Of a stretch of 64,000 bases of DNA, positions 1 to 9,325 are shown in pieces. Under the pieces are notes generated by a model. It did not search any database, had not been told where the DNA came from, and saw nothing but the letters and a program-made list of their open reading frames with translations. Source of the DNA: UBA6398 sp963644855 (GTDB taxonomy: Bacteria > Bacteroidota > Bacteroidia > Bacteroidales > Bacteroidaceae). Numbering within the stretch: the stretch's first letter is position 1; every line of letters starts with the position of its first letter. The stretch is taken from NCBI GenBank assembly GCA_963644855.1, contig CAVIQL010000003.1:1-64000 (forward strand), written 5' to 3'. The position numbers and the translations under genes are program-made.

Positions 1-55
1 ACCAACGACCCCGAGATTACAAATCACGTGCTCTGGCCAACTGAGCTAAAGAGGC
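1..55 (-). tRNA. tRNA-Thr (anticodon TGT), 3' part outside window
   Basis: Read on the minus strand from position 55: acceptor strand GCCTCTT, TA, D-stem GCTC/GAGC, then an anticodon loop TTTGTAA with anticodon TGT (positions 21-19), which decodes ACA threonine codons. The anticodon stem CGTGA/TCTCG has one T-T mismatch in the middle; the other four pairs are good. The window begins inside the T-arm, so the 3' end cannot be checked. A TAnnTTTG promoter lies about 130 bases upstream. Confidence 0.85.
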
Positions 56-183
56 GGGTGGGTAAGCTCACTGCATCGCGCCGCTACAACCAGCCTACCT
101 TTGCTGCAATCACGCCCTGGAGGATTCAGAGGGAGCTAGCCGTGCAGCACTTACCCGTGTGCTGCTTTCTGCGAAATGCGGTG
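56..183 (-). other. 5' leader of the tRNA transcript
   Basis: This stretch lies between the promoter at 184-215 and the tRNA-Thr gene. I looked for a second tRNA and found no T-arm or acceptor pairing. The only structure seen is a seven-base-pair hairpin, gcagcac/gtgctgc, at about 156-177. Its role is unknown; it may be a processed leader. Confidence 0.4.
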
Positions 184-215
184 CAAAAGTAAGTGGTTTA
201 TTTCAAACAACCAAA
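184..215 (-). promoter_or_regulatory. Bacteroidota promoter for the tRNA unit
   Basis: On the minus strand there is TACTTTTG (184-191), which fits the Bacteroidota -7 box TAnnTTTG, and TTTG (212-215) upstream, with 20 bases between them. Both boxes and the spacing match the family consensus. Confidence 0.75.
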
Positions 216-323
216 TTTTATAGGCTTTTTCTTTCGCAAAAATTCGCATTTCTGCATTTTTCGTCGCCTTACCATTATTTCCCCGCCAAATGTGGCAAAA
301 AAGCATATGCGTATATTGAAAAA

Positions 324-386
324 ATAATGTCTGATATTATTTGAAAAATGTCTGACATTGTTTAAATAATGTCTGACATTATTTTG
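324..386. repeat. 21-bp array A, three units
   Basis: Three head-to-tail units of exactly 21 bases (324-344, 345-365, 366-386). Each carries aatgtctga followed by y-att and a T/A-rich tail. The core is GTCTGAY. The array lies between the divergent tRNA unit and the RidA-like gene. It belongs to the class 1 family described in the findings. Confidence 0.8.
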
Positions 387-540
387 AGCATAAGGCGAAA
401 CGTTTTTTCGATAGTTTTTATACCTGGGAATATACTACGAAAAACACTAACACTATGGGATTTTCTCACCATAAAAGGGTATTTTGTCAACTTTTTCCAT
501 ATAAAGACTAAACTCCCAAGGGCAAGAAACTTTAAAATCG

Positions 541-548
541 TATATTTG
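541..548 (+). promoter_or_regulatory. -7 promoter box of the RidA-like gene
   Basis: TATATTTG at 541-548 fits TAnnTTTG. Transcription would begin only a few bases downstream, near 555. The ATG at 554 would then lie at or before the first transcribed base, which favours the ATG at 566. Confidence 0.6.
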
Positions 549-565
549 CATATATGGAAAAAGGA

Positions 566-1645
566 ATGAGCAACAATCTACACAGTATGTTTGCAGTAAT
601 AAAAGGAGATATCGAAGGAAGTTTTGCCGCGCGTGCCGAAAAAGCATTCGCAAACCTTGAAGCAGAAAGCGACAATCGCCGCAAAAGCCAGGAGACTCTT
701 GTTTGGATAAGGGTTTTTCTAAGCGATATAATCAACCAATTGCCACAAATAAAGCATACATTAAACAATATTACAGAGGGTTGTGCCGTTTCTATAGTAG
801 AACAACCGCCGTTGGACGATACAAAAATCACGATAATGGCGTGTTATTTGAAAGATTCCGAAGTGGAACGCGTGTCGCCCAATAGTTGGAACATCAAGGT
901 GGGCAACGACTGCTTTGTTTACCAAACAATAAGGTTCAACAACGAAGACGTTAAAGGCGTTGACGCTCACGACCAAACTGTCAAGGCGTTTGAAATCCAC
1001 AAGCAACTGCTCGCAGAGCGCGGAATGACCATAAAGGACAACACCCTGCGCACATGGTTTTTCTGCCGCGACATCGACCACACATATTCGGGCGTTGTTA
1101 AGGGACGCAACGACTTCTTTGCCCAAAACGGACTGACAAGTTCTACGCATTTCATAGCTTCGACTGGAATAGGCGGCTATACCGAAAGCCCTAATGCCAT
1201 AGTGGGCGTGGGATTTCTGTCGCGCGAAGGCGGCAACGCCGACGTAAAATATTTGCAGGCTTTGGATTATCTCAATCCTACTACACAATATGGCGTGGCC
1301 TTTGAAAGAGGCACTGCATTTACCGTCGGAGACAACAGAGTGAGCCTTATTTCGGGAACGGCAAGCATTGACAAACATGGAAATTGCATTTACCTCAACG
1401 ATGCAGCCAAGCAAACCGAAAGACTAATCGAGAATACCGAAGCATTGTTGAATGACGACGATGCAACAACCGACGATATAAAAATGATGATATTCTATTT
1501 GCGCGACGCAGCCGACAAATATAGCGTGATGAAGGTGGCAGAAAAACTGCTGCCCGATGTGCCAATGGTTTTCACCCACGCCAAAGTGTGCAGACCGGGC
1601 TGGCTTGTAGAAGCAGAGAGTATTGCCGTGAAAAACAATCATTAG
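566..1645 (+). CDS. RidA/YjgF-superfamily protein, chorismatase-like
   Basis: A cytoplasmic protein of about 359 residues with no signal peptide. The middle (FFAQNGLTSSTHFIASTGIGG) and the C-terminal part (HAKVCRPGWLVEAE) resemble long YjgF/RidA relatives such as FkbO/Hyg5/XanB2-type chorismatases, where a C-terminal CR..L..E.E stretch carries the catalytic glutamate. That family hydrolyses or aromatises chorismate; the activity here is not shown. An in-frame ATG at 554 would add four residues but sits too close to the promoter box. The secreted GH2 gene starts 43 bases downstream with no clear promoter between, so the two may be co-transcribed, although their roles look unrelated. Confidence 0.6.
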   Translation: MSNNLHSMFAVIKGDIEGSFAARAEKAFANLEAESDNRRKSQETLVWIRVFLSDIINQLPQIKHTLNNITEGCAVSIVEQPPLDDTKITIMACYLKDSEVERVSPNSWNIKVGNDCFVYQTIRFNNEDVKGVDAHDQTVKAFEIHKQLLAERGMTIKDNTLRTWFFCRDIDHTYSGVVKGRNDFFAQNGLTSSTHFIASTGIGGYTESPNAIVGVGFLSREGGNADVKYLQALDYLNPTTQYGVAFERGTAFTVGDNRVSLISGTASIDKHGNCIYLNDAAKQTERLIENTEALLNDDDATTDDIKMMIFYLRDAADKYSVMKVAEKLLPDVPMVFTHAKVCRPGWLVEAESIAVKNNH

Positions 1646-1688
1646 AAAACTAATCATTTCAAACAAAATACATAAACAATACTGCAAC

Positions 1689-4600
1689 ATGAAAAAAATC
1701 AAGACAGCCATTGCAGCGTGCCTATGTCTCGCTGCGATAACTGCATGGGGCGAAAACGTTAAAAAGGAACGTTGGCTCGACCCAAGTGTAAATCGCGTAA
1801 ACGTGGAACCATCGCGTGCAAATTTCTTTGCCTTTGAAAACGCGCAGTTGGCAAAAGGTGCCGACAAGGCTGCCTCAAGCCTTTACCTGAACGCCGAAGG
1901 AAAATGGAAATTCAACTTCGTGAAAGACCACAACAAACGTCCGCTCAATTTCCAACAACCGGGATTTGATGATTCAAAATGGGTGGATTTTGAAGTACCC
2001 GGACTTTTTGAAGTTCACGGATACGGCGATGCAACTTACAAGAATATCGGCTACGCTTGGGCTACACAATTCGAACCCAACCCACCCTACGTAGAAGAGA
2101 AAAACAATTACACCGGTTCTTATCGTCGTGAGTTTGAAATACCCGCATCGTGGAAAGGCGACGACATATATTTCCACGTCGGCAGCGCAACTTCAAACCT
2201 CGAAGTATGGGTAAACGGAAAATTCGTGGGATATAGCGAAGACAGCAAGACAGCTGCAGAATTCAACGTTACCAAATATCTCGTTCCCGGAAAGAAAAAT
2301 CTTGTTGCAATGCAGATAATGCGTTGGTGCGACGGCTCATATCTCGAAGACCAAGACTTTTGGAGACTCACAGGTATAGCTCGCGAAGTTTATTTCTATG
2401 CTCGCCCTAAAAAACATATCGACGACGTTTTCATCACTCCCGACCTCACAAACAATTATCGCGACGGAAAACTCAACGTTGTTGTAACTGCCCCCAAAGC
2501 CAAGGGTTGCAAAGTAAAAGTTAAGCTATGTGATGCCCGCGGAAACGAAGTGAAAAACGCAGAAGTGGCAATTGGTTCAAACGGCAAGGCTACCACAGAA
2601 ATTTCTGTTGAAAATCCTCAAAAATGGACGGCAGAAACGCCAAATCTCTACGATGTTTACGTAACTCTTGTAGATGGCAGCAAAGAAATCGAGGTTATTC
2701 CGCAAAAAGCAGGCTTCCGTAAGGTAGAAATCAAGAATTCCCAATTGCTCGTAAACGGTAAACCAATTCTTATCAAGGGAGCAAATCGCCACGAAATGGA
2801 TCCCGACGGCGGATATGTGGTTCCTGTTTCACGCATGATACAAGATATTAAAATCATGAAGGAACATAATATAAACGCTGTCAGAACTTGCCACTATCCC
2901 GACGACCCACGCTGGTATGAACTCTGCGACAAATACGGATTATATCTCACAGCCGAAGCAAATATCGAGAGCCACGGAATGTATTACGGAGAGAAAACTT
3001 TGGCAAAAAACCTTTCTTATCAACAAGCACACATTGAGCGCAATGATCATAACGTTAAAATCTACAAGAATCACCCGAGTATTATCGTATGGAGCCTTGG
3101 AAACGAAGCCGGATACGGTATAAACTTCGAGAAAGCCTATGATTATGTGCGTGCATACGATCCTTCTCGCCCAATACACTACGAACGCGCAATTTGGGAA
3201 GATGGAAAAAGCGACATATACTGCCCTATGTATTATCCCTACAAGGATTGCGAGAAATATTGCGAGAAAAACGATCCAAGACCGCTTATCCAATGCGAAT
3301 ACGCCCATGCTATGGGAAACTGCGGCGGTTTCTTCAAAAAATACTGGGATCTTATCCGCAAATATCCCAACTATCAAGGCGGATATATCTGGGATTTTGT
3401 TGACCAAGGACTTCGTGGTTTCAACGAAGAAGGCAAACAAATCTTTACATACGGCGGAGACTACGGACGTTATCCGGCAAGCGACCACAACTTTAACTGC
3501 AACGGATTTATTCGTCCCGACCGCGAGCCCAATCCTGAGGCTAACGAATACCGCTACTTCATGCAAAACATTTGGACAACGCCTATTGATTTAAAGAAAG
3601 GCATTGTGGAAATCTACAATGAGAATTTCTTTAAGGACATCTCAAATATTCGTTTGGTTTGGGAGGTAGTTTGCGAAGGCAAAACCGTTGCCAATGGAAC
3701 TGAAGAGGCATTGAATGTAAATCCGCAGGAGAAAAAGCAAATTTCCCTCAAAGGATATTCTTTGCCCGAATCGACAAATGGCAAAGAAGTTATGCTCAAC
3801 GTTGACTACAAGCTCAAGAGTGTAGAACCATTGCTTGACGCTGGTTATTCGGTAGCTCGTCAGCAATTGGAAATAAGCAGCTACAAATTCCCGACACTTG
3901 ACGAAATAATGCCGAAAGCCGAAGTTGCAGCGCAAAGCAAGAATAAAGCTACCGAGGAGAAGGTTGTAAAAGAGGAGCAGATAGCTTGTCTCTCGCTCCA
4001 AGCAGCACAAACCACGGTTACTTTCAACAAGAAAACCGGTTGGATTGACTATCTCGACATCAACGGAGCACCTGCTTTCAAGAAAGGCTACTCTTTGAAA
4101 CCCGAATTCTGGCGTGCACCGACCGACAACGACTACGGAGCTAACTTGCAGACTAAATTTGCAGCTTGGAAAGACCCCGAAATGAATCTCAAGAAATTTG
4201 AGTGCAAAGAAGTAGGAGAAGCAAAACAAGTTGTAGCAGAATACGAATTACCCTCGGTATCTTCGAAACTCGTGATGACCTATACTTTGCGCACCGATGG
4301 ACAATTGGTAGTTAACGAGAAACTTACTACCGATCCCAATGCAAAGGAGAAACCTATGATGTTCCGTTTTGGCATGCAGTTGGTAATGCCGCAGGAATTC
4401 TCGAAACTTCAATACTACGGACGTGGACCGGGCGAAAACTATGCCGACCGTCATTGGGGTGATCGCATAGGCGTTTACAACCAAAACGTAGCCGATCAAT
4501 ACTGGGGCTATGTTCGTCCGCAGGAAAGCGGCAACCATACCGACATTCGTTGGTGGAAAGTGCTTTCAAATAAAGGTGCGGGACTTGAATTCTATTCAAA

Positions 4601-4850
4601 TATCCCCATGGAATGCTCATCGCTCAACTATCTCACCGAAGATCTCGACGATGGTCCCGACAAATATGCTCACCAAAGCCACAGCGGCGATCTCACTCCT
4701 CGCAAATTCACGGTTGTGAAGATTCAAGAGCATCAATTTGGCGTAGGCGGCATCGACAGTTGGGGACAATGGCCAGAGCCAGAGGTTCAGATGCCATATG
4801 CCGACCACAACTTTACATTCGTAATCAATCCTATTGCACCGGCAAACTAA
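1689..4850 (+). CDS. Secreted GH2 beta-galactosidase, LacZ type
   Basis: A glycoside hydrolase family 2 enzyme of 1053 residues with an N-terminal signal peptide (hydrophobic stretch at about residues 5-20), so it probably acts in the periplasm or outside the cell. Domain order fits large LacZ-type enzymes: sugar-binding jelly roll (about 65-235), Ig-like domain (245-345), TIM barrel (350-640), a further beta domain and a C-terminal beta-galactosidase small-chain-like domain (about 770-1050). The acid/base is Glu473 in GNEAGYG and the nucleophile Glu537 in QCEYAHAMGN. It should cleave terminal beta-galactosides from glycans. A strong hairpin at 4877-4912 follows the stop codon. Confidence 0.9.
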   Translation: MKKIKTAIAACLCLAAITAWGENVKKERWLDPSVNRVNVEPSRANFFAFENAQLAKGADKAASSLYLNAEGKWKFNFVKDHNKRPLNFQQPGFDDSKWVDFEVPGLFEVHGYGDATYKNIGYAWATQFEPNPPYVEEKNNYTGSYRREFEIPASWKGDDIYFHVGSATSNLEVWVNGKFVGYSEDSKTAAEFNVTKYLVPGKKNLVAMQIMRWCDGSYLEDQDFWRLTGIAREVYFYARPKKHIDDVFITPDLTNNYRDGKLNVVVTAPKAKGCKVKVKLCDARGNEVKNAEVAIGSNGKATTEISVENPQKWTAETPNLYDVYVTLVDGSKEIEVIPQKAGFRKVEIKNSQLLVNGKPILIKGANRHEMDPDGGYVVPVSRMIQDIKIMKEHNINAVRTCHYPDDPRWYELCDKYGLYLTAEANIESHGMYYGEKTLAKNLSYQQAHIERNDHNVKIYKNHPSIIVWSLGNEAGYGINFEKAYDYVRAYDPSRPIHYERAIWEDGKSDIYCPMYYPYKDCEKYCEKNDPRPLIQCEYAHAMGNCGGFFKKYWDLIRKYPNYQGGYIWDFVDQGLRGFNEEGKQIFTYGGDYGRYPASDHNFNCNGFIRPDREPNPEANEYRYFMQNIWTTPIDLKKGIVEIYNENFFKDISNIRLVWEVVCEGKTVANGTEEALNVNPQEKKQISLKGYSLPESTNGKEVMLNVDYKLKSVEPLLDAGYSVARQQLEISSYKFPTLDEIMPKAEVAAQSKNKATEEKVVKEEQIACLSLQAAQTTVTFNKKTGWIDYLDINGAPAFKKGYSLKPEFWRAPTDNDYGANLQTKFAAWKDPEMNLKKFECKEVGEAKQVVAEYELPSVSSKLVMTYTLRTDGQLVVNEKLTTDPNAKEKPMMFRFGMQLVMPQEFSKLQYYGRGPGENYADRHWGDRIGVYNQNVADQYWGYVRPQESGNHTDIRWWKVLSNKGAGLEFYSNIPMECSSLNYLTEDLDDGPDKYAHQSHSGDLTPRKFTVVKIQEHQFGVGGIDSWGQWPEPEVQMPYADHNFTFVINPIAPAN

Positions 4851-4876
4851 CAAACCGGTCAATACCTACCCATCAT

Positions 4877-4912
4877 AATTTCGCCACGGAGCATTTGCTT
4901 CGTGGCGAAATT
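4877..4912 (+). terminator. Terminator hairpin after the GH2 gene
   Basis: A perfect 12-base-pair stem, aatttcgccacg (4877-4888) with cgtggcgaaatt (4901-4912), and a 12-base loop, 27 bases after the stop codon. The following bases, cgttttcg, form only a weak T-tract. Confidence 0.65.
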
Positions 4913-5454
4913 CGTTTTCGGGCAATCCCACAAGCCTTTTGCCGCGCCCACAAAGGCTTTGCGAAGTTTGACGTTTTGGCTATAAAGCAATTACTGTCCG
5001 AGGAATAACATTTTTCAAGGCAGCAAAATAATTTATCGTGCCAAGAGTTGGGGTAACTAATGGCACGAGTTTTAAAAACGAAGGCACCGTTTTGGAAAGA
5101 GACCATGGTGTCCTTGCAATATGATGCTGGTGTAAATAAATTTAGACCGTGGTGTAAATTTGTTTAGACCACGGTGTAAAAAGATTTAGACCACGGTGTA
5201 ACGGAGTGGGAGATGCGCATCAAAATTTTCTAACGCAAATTCGACGAATTATAGCAAGCCAACAGTCTGTCTTCATCAAGAATTTTCTCTTGGTAAATAC
5301 ACTAAAATCTTAAATTCCGGAAGCGTTTTTTTAATTCTTCTTCTATTTCAGAACTTAGGGAATTACAATATATGAAAGCAAAATGCTGCATCTTAAAAGC
5401 CATGATTTGGGGACAAAAAGCCTACAAACTGCCGCCGTTACCGAAATAAAGTGG
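4913..5454. other. Intergenic stretch without a convincing gene
   Basis: Between the GH2 terminator and the helicase promoter I see no supported gene. Short open frames here lack family features. The stretch contains the 22-bp array B at 5107-5202; the rest is AT-rich and unremarkable. Confidence 0.5.
5107..5202. repeat. 22-bp array B (GGTGTAAA core)
   Basis: The octamer GGTGTAAA, or a close variant, starts at 5107, 5129, 5151, 5173 and 5195, exactly 22 bases apart each time. Three units share the tail tttagacc and acc/cgg joins. The core is unrelated to the GTCNGAY arrays elsewhere in the window, but the architecture is the same: a short conserved core, a variable AT-rich part and a period of about two helical turns. 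Confidence 0.75.
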
Positions 5455-5462
5455 TAATTTTG
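5455..5462 (+). promoter_or_regulatory. -7 promoter box of the helicase gene
   Basis: TAATTTTG at 5455-5462 fits TAnnTTTG and lies 40 bases before the ATG at 5503. No clear TTTG -33 box is seen. Confidence 0.5.
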
Positions 5463-5502
5463 AAGTCGGATAAACACCATAAACCATTGCGTGTTTTCGA
5501 TT

Positions 5503-6960
5503 ATGGACGATATACTCACACTTCTTTCCAAAAATCTTCCGTTCACTCCCAACGAGGAACAATACAGGGTTCTCGCCGTGTTGGTGCGCTTTGTGGAAAC
5601 CACCGTAAGCCGCGCCGCGCTCATTCTGCGCGGATATGCCGGCACAGGAAAGACTTCGCTCGTGAGCGCATTAGTAAAAAGCCTGAAACAATATGGCACA
5701 GAGCCCGTTTTGCTCGCACCTACGGGGCGCGCTGCCAAAGTGTTTGCGAAATATTCGGGCGAAAAGGCGTATACTATCCACAAAGTAATCTACCGCCAAA
5801 AGACATTCGAGGGCGAGGATACGAAGTTCACACTAAATTTCAACAAGCGAAAAAACGCTATATTCATTGTTGACGAAGCATCAATGATTTCAAACGAAGG
5901 CGGGAACAGTCTATTTGGAACGGGGTGCCTTTTGGACGACCTGGTGAAGTATGTTTACAACGGCACAAACTGCAAACTTCTGCTTGTGGGCGACACAGCA
6001 CAACTTCCGCCCGTGGGCGAAGCCAACAGCATGGCACTTTCAGAAGATTGCCTCTCTGCATATGGTTTACGCGCTGCGGCAGTGGAGCTGCGACAAGTAA
6101 TGAGGCAGGGAAAAGATACGGGAGTACTTACAAATGCGACAATGCTGCGCAATATGATATTGCAGGGCGAACCTACGGAATTTCCCATCATACACCAGAA
6201 AGACTATGACGATTTGCGCTATATCAACGGCGGCGAAATTATAGAAGAACTTGAAAGTTGCTACGACGATGTAGGAAGCGACGAAACCATAGTAGTTACC
6301 CGCTCCAACAAACGAGCGATAGTCTACAACATGGGCATTCGCGCCCGTATATACGAACGCGACGAAGAAATCACAGTGGGCGACCGCATAATGGTAGCAA
6401 AAAACAATTACCACTGGACCGAACAAGCCGCCGCTACTCAAAGTTCGCGCGAGGCGGCAGAAGTAGACTTTATTGCCAATGGCGATATTGCCATAGTGGA
6501 ACGACTATTCAATTTTCACGAGATGGGAGGCTTTCGCTTTGCCGACGCCACGCTGAGTTTTCCCGACTACAACAACATGGAACTCGACACTCGCTTGCTG
6601 ATAGATACTCTCACGAGCGAATCGCCCGCACTCACTCACGAAGAGTCTACAAGGCTCTACAATGCTGTGCTCGAAAAATATTCCAACTACCGTTCCAGGC
6701 GCACCAAGTTGAAGAAACTTCGCGAAGATCCACATTACAACGCCATGCAAATAAAGTATGCCTACGCCGTAACCTGCCACAAAGCGCAGGGTGGGCAGTG
6801 GAACCGCGTATTTCTCGACCAGGGATTTACCCCGCCCGATATGCTTTCGACCAACTACTTGCGTTGGCTCTACACTGCCTTTACCCGCACCACAGGAAAG
6901 CTATATCTCGTGAATTGGCCGCAAAACCAGCGCGCAGAAAAAGACGAATGGGATTTTTGA
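5503..6960 (+). CDS. RecD-like superfamily 1 DNA helicase
   Basis: An ATP-dependent 5'-3' DNA helicase-like protein of about 485 residues. Walker A is GYAGTGKTS near residue 45 and Walker B is IFIVDEAS. LLVGDTAQLPPVGEA fits motif III, and the C-terminal YAVTCHKAQGGQW and YTAFTRTTGKLYLV match the UvrD-like C-terminal motifs V and VI. It is shorter than RecD2 because it lacks the long N-terminal region, and it is not next to recB or recC, so a stand-alone repair helicase is likely. A GTG at 5491 is in frame, but the ATG at 5503 is preferred. It converges on the murF operon. Confidence 0.88.
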   Translation: MDDILTLLSKNLPFTPNEEQYRVLAVLVRFVETTVSRAALILRGYAGTGKTSLVSALVKSLKQYGTEPVLLAPTGRAAKVFAKYSGEKAYTIHKVIYRQKTFEGEDTKFTLNFNKRKNAIFIVDEASMISNEGGNSLFGTGCLLDDLVKYVYNGTNCKLLLVGDTAQLPPVGEANSMALSEDCLSAYGLRAAAVELRQVMRQGKDTGVLTNATMLRNMILQGEPTEFPIIHQKDYDDLRYINGGEIIEELESCYDDVGSDETIVVTRSNKRAIVYNMGIRARIYERDEEITVGDRIMVAKNNYHWTEQAAATQSSREAAEVDFIANGDIAIVERLFNFHEMGGFRFADATLSFPDYNNMELDTRLLIDTLTSESPALTHEESTRLYNAVLEKYSNYRSRRTKLKKLREDPHYNAMQIKYAYAVTCHKAQGGQWNRVFLDQGFTPPDMLSTNYLRWLYTAFTRTTGKLYLVNWPQNQRAEKDEWDF

Positions 6961-7003
6961 TACACGTAAATGCAATAACCATCAAACCTTTCGCAAAAAC
7001 AAT

Positions 7004-7050
7004 ACAGACATCGTTGAAACGTGAACCCGTTATTGGTCAACAATGTCTGT
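7004..7050. terminator. Hairpin between convergent helicase and murF
   Basis: acagacatcgttga (7004-7017) pairs with tcaacaatgtctgt (7037-7050), with one mismatch. On the minus strand the stem is followed by a T-rich run (ATTGTTTTTGC), so it can end the murF operon. It may also serve the helicase transcript, although the plus-strand T-tract is poor. Confidence 0.55.
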
Positions 7051-7122
7051 ATTATATCAATTATTTCCGCCAAGCGGAAACTCTCAACGCCATGAAATTC
7101 ATTTCATCAAGGCATTGGCTTT

Positions 7123-8421
7123 TCAAAGAAACTCGGGCAGCCTAAACAACTTGTTGCTGTTGCTTCCTTTAATCAATATGGTGTATCCGCTTACAGGATT
7201 TCGTTTGATTTCCTCAATCACATCGTCCACGGTATGAAACACCGGGAACGCCGACTGCATATTCTCGAAACATTCTCCTATCAGCCAAACCTTTTCAAAG
7301 CCTGCCCGCGCAAGAAAATCGAGCAACTTTTGATGTTCTTCCTCACTCTCGGCACCCAGTTCGCGCATTTCGCCGAGAATAACCATCTTGTTGGCTGCAT
7401 GGAGGTCGGCAAAATTCTTCAACGCCGCATGCATGCTCGTTGGATTGGCATTATAAGCATCTATTATCAGCGTGTTTTTCTCAGTTTGTTTGAGCTGCGA
7501 ACGATTGTTCGAAGGCGTGTATTCCTCAAGCGCCGCACAAATATCAGCATCTGCCACGCCAAACTTACGTCCCACGCTTACCGCTGCAAGCAAATTGGCA
7601 ATATTGTAATCGCCAATAAGTTTGGTTTTCACCTCATGCCACTCACCGCCTTTCTCCTGCCATTTGAACGAAAGAAAAGGACTGCAATCCACTATTTCGC
7701 CACATACATTCAAACGTTCATCGGCTTTCGTTCCATAGCGATAGGACTTTATCCCCTCGCTCACACTACAAAGAATATCAGAATCGTTGTTCAGAAAAAT
7801 CATGCCCTGCTTTTGGCGCAAATAATCGTAAAGTTCCGCCTTGGTATGCACCACCCCTTCAAAAGAGCCGAACCCTTCGAGATGCGCACGCCCCACATTT
7901 GTGATAATACCATAGTCAGGGTGCACGATAGCCGTAAGCTGCGCTATTTCGCCCTTATGGTTTGCACCAGTTTCAATCACCGCAATTTCGTGCTCCTTCT
8001 TCAATCGAAGCAAAGTCTTTGGCACACCAATATGATTATTGAAGTTACCCTCGGTGTGAAGTACATTGTATTTCTTAGTCAACACAGCCGAAACTAATTC
8101 CTTGGTCGTAGTCTTACCATTCGTTCCCGTGATTTGTATAACCGGAAGCGCAAGTTTTTCGCGATGCATACGTGCCAAATCCTGCATTGTTTGCAGCGCA
8201 TCATCAACCACAATATAACGTTCATCGCCTTTGGCAGCAAATTCACGCCTGTCGATCACGGCATAAGCGCACCCCTCGCCCAAAGCCTTTGAGGCATAAA
8301 CGTTGCCATCGAAGTTCTCTCCGCGCAGAGCAAAGAAAATGGAATCTTTGGGGCATGCACGGCTATCGGTGGTTATCGTAGGGTGTTCAAGATAAATCTT
8401 GTAAAGTTCTTCGAGTAGCAT
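7123..8421 (-). CDS. murF: UDP-N-acetylmuramoyl-tripeptide--D-Ala-D-Ala ligase
   Basis: A cytoplasmic Mur ligase of 432 residues, normal for the family. It adds D-Ala-D-Ala to UDP-MurNAc-tripeptide, the last cytoplasmic ligation of the peptidoglycan precursor. The ATP-binding motif GTNGKTTTK is at residues 99-107. ETGANHKGEI and the NNHIGVP stretch fit the central ligase domain, and the C-terminal domain begins with DAYNANPTS. It is the last gene of a four-gene minus-strand operon and lies 26 bases after the DUF3298 lipoprotein gene. Confidence 0.95.
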   Translation of the reverse strand: MLLEELYKIYLEHPTITTDSRACPKDSIFFALRGENFDGNVYASKALGEGCAYAVIDRREFAAKGDERYIVVDDALQTMQDLARMHREKLALPVIQITGTNGKTTTKELVSAVLTKKYNVLHTEGNFNNHIGVPKTLLRLKKEHEIAVIETGANHKGEIAQLTAIVHPDYGIITNVGRAHLEGFGSFEGVVHTKAELYDYLRQKQGMIFLNNDSDILCSVSEGIKSYRYGTKADERLNVCGEIVDCSPFLSFKWQEKGGEWHEVKTKLIGDYNIANLLAAVSVGRKFGVADADICAALEEYTPSNNRSQLKQTEKNTLIIDAYNANPTSMHAALKNFADLHAANKMVILGEMRELGAESEEEHQKLLDFLARAGFEKVWLIGECFENMQSAFPVFHTVDDVIEEIKRNPVSGYTILIKGSNSNKLFRLPEFL

Positions 8422-8447
8422 AGTTGTATGAAAAGATTATTATGAAT

Positions 8448-9314
8448 TCATTGTTTGGGCTTCTTGATCAAACGTAGCGCCTCAGCAGTCATAAAACATT
8501 TGATTTCAGAAAAAGGAATCGTGAAAGTAGGCGTTCCAAGTGAATAAGGCGCAATTTCGTATGGCTGGTAAACAAAAGTCATTCCGCTTTGGGAAAGATA
8601 GGGCTGCGTCTTAGGAATCGGGAATTTGTGCAACGGATTATAATCTACAAGGCTTTTCTCCCTATCATAAACAAGTAGGCTGCAAAGGTTCTCGTTACTC
8701 ACCTCATATTCGCCAAGCGTTTCTTTGAAATAAGAGCGCACACCTTCGCGAAGCATCTTGTGGAAATCCTCAGCGGTTGTATCTTTGAGCATATTCCAGC
8801 CAAACGCCACACCATCGCTTTTGCGCAGCGTGATACCAGATATAGAAGTAACGCCATGAGTTGCGCCGGCACATTCGGCAAGCGTAAATTTAAAACTCAC
8901 ATAGTTGCGCCGGTTACTCTCCATTCTACATTCGGCATTATAGTATGCATTCGGCAGGAAAGTCAATGTGTTCGTGTAATTGTCAAACTTAGCATCACCG
9001 AAATAGTCCACCACTTTTTGCGCATCCATTGTATCGACGGGCACACCATTTCCAAGATTTCCCCTAACCCACGCAGCGATGTTTGCACTCAATTTGCTTG
9101 TAATTGGAGTTGGATAATCCGCCCTAATCTTCACTGTAATTTTTCTGCCTTGAATTGTATCGACTCGACTGTACGTTGCAGAATCAATGCAAAGCGTATC
9201 AGGGCGAGTGAAAGAGCGTTTGTATTTGGAATATTTGCACGAAGAAACGCCCAACAAGGCTATTGCTGCAATTATTGACAAAGCAAAAAAGGTGCGAACA
9301 CTATAAGTTTTCAT
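8448..9314 (-). CDS. DUF3298/RsiV-like lipoprotein
   Basis: A predicted lipoprotein of 288 residues. The N-terminus is hydrophobic and ends in a lipobox-like GVSSC with Cys26 as the likely lipidation site. The body resembles the PdaC/RsiV-type fold (DUF4163 plus DUF3298): a beta-rich region with GATHGVTSISG followed by a C-terminal part ending EIAPYSLGTPTFTIPFSEI. Such proteins are extracytoplasmic and in some bacteria are anti-sigma factors or wall-linked. Its position between aroB and murF gives no clear function. Confidence 0.75.
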   Translation of the reverse strand: MKTYSVRTFFALSIIAAIALLGVSSCKYSKYKRSFTRPDTLCIDSATYSRVDTIQGRKITVKIRADYPTPITSKLSANIAAWVRGNLGNGVPVDTMDAQKVVDYFGDAKFDNYTNTLTFLPNAYYNAECRMESNRRNYVSFKFTLAECAGATHGVTSISGITLRKSDGVAFGWNMLKDTTAEDFHKMLREGVRSYFKETLGEYEVSNENLCSLLVYDREKSLVDYNPLHKFPIPKTQPYLSQSGMTFVYQPYEIAPYSLGTPTFTIPFSEIKCFMTAEALRLIKKPKQ

Positions 9315-9325
9315 TGAAAAGGCTT

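Noticed and set aside
61..183. A second tRNA upstream of tRNA-Thr
   Set aside because: No GTTCGANTC-type T-loop and no acceptor stem pairing on either strand.
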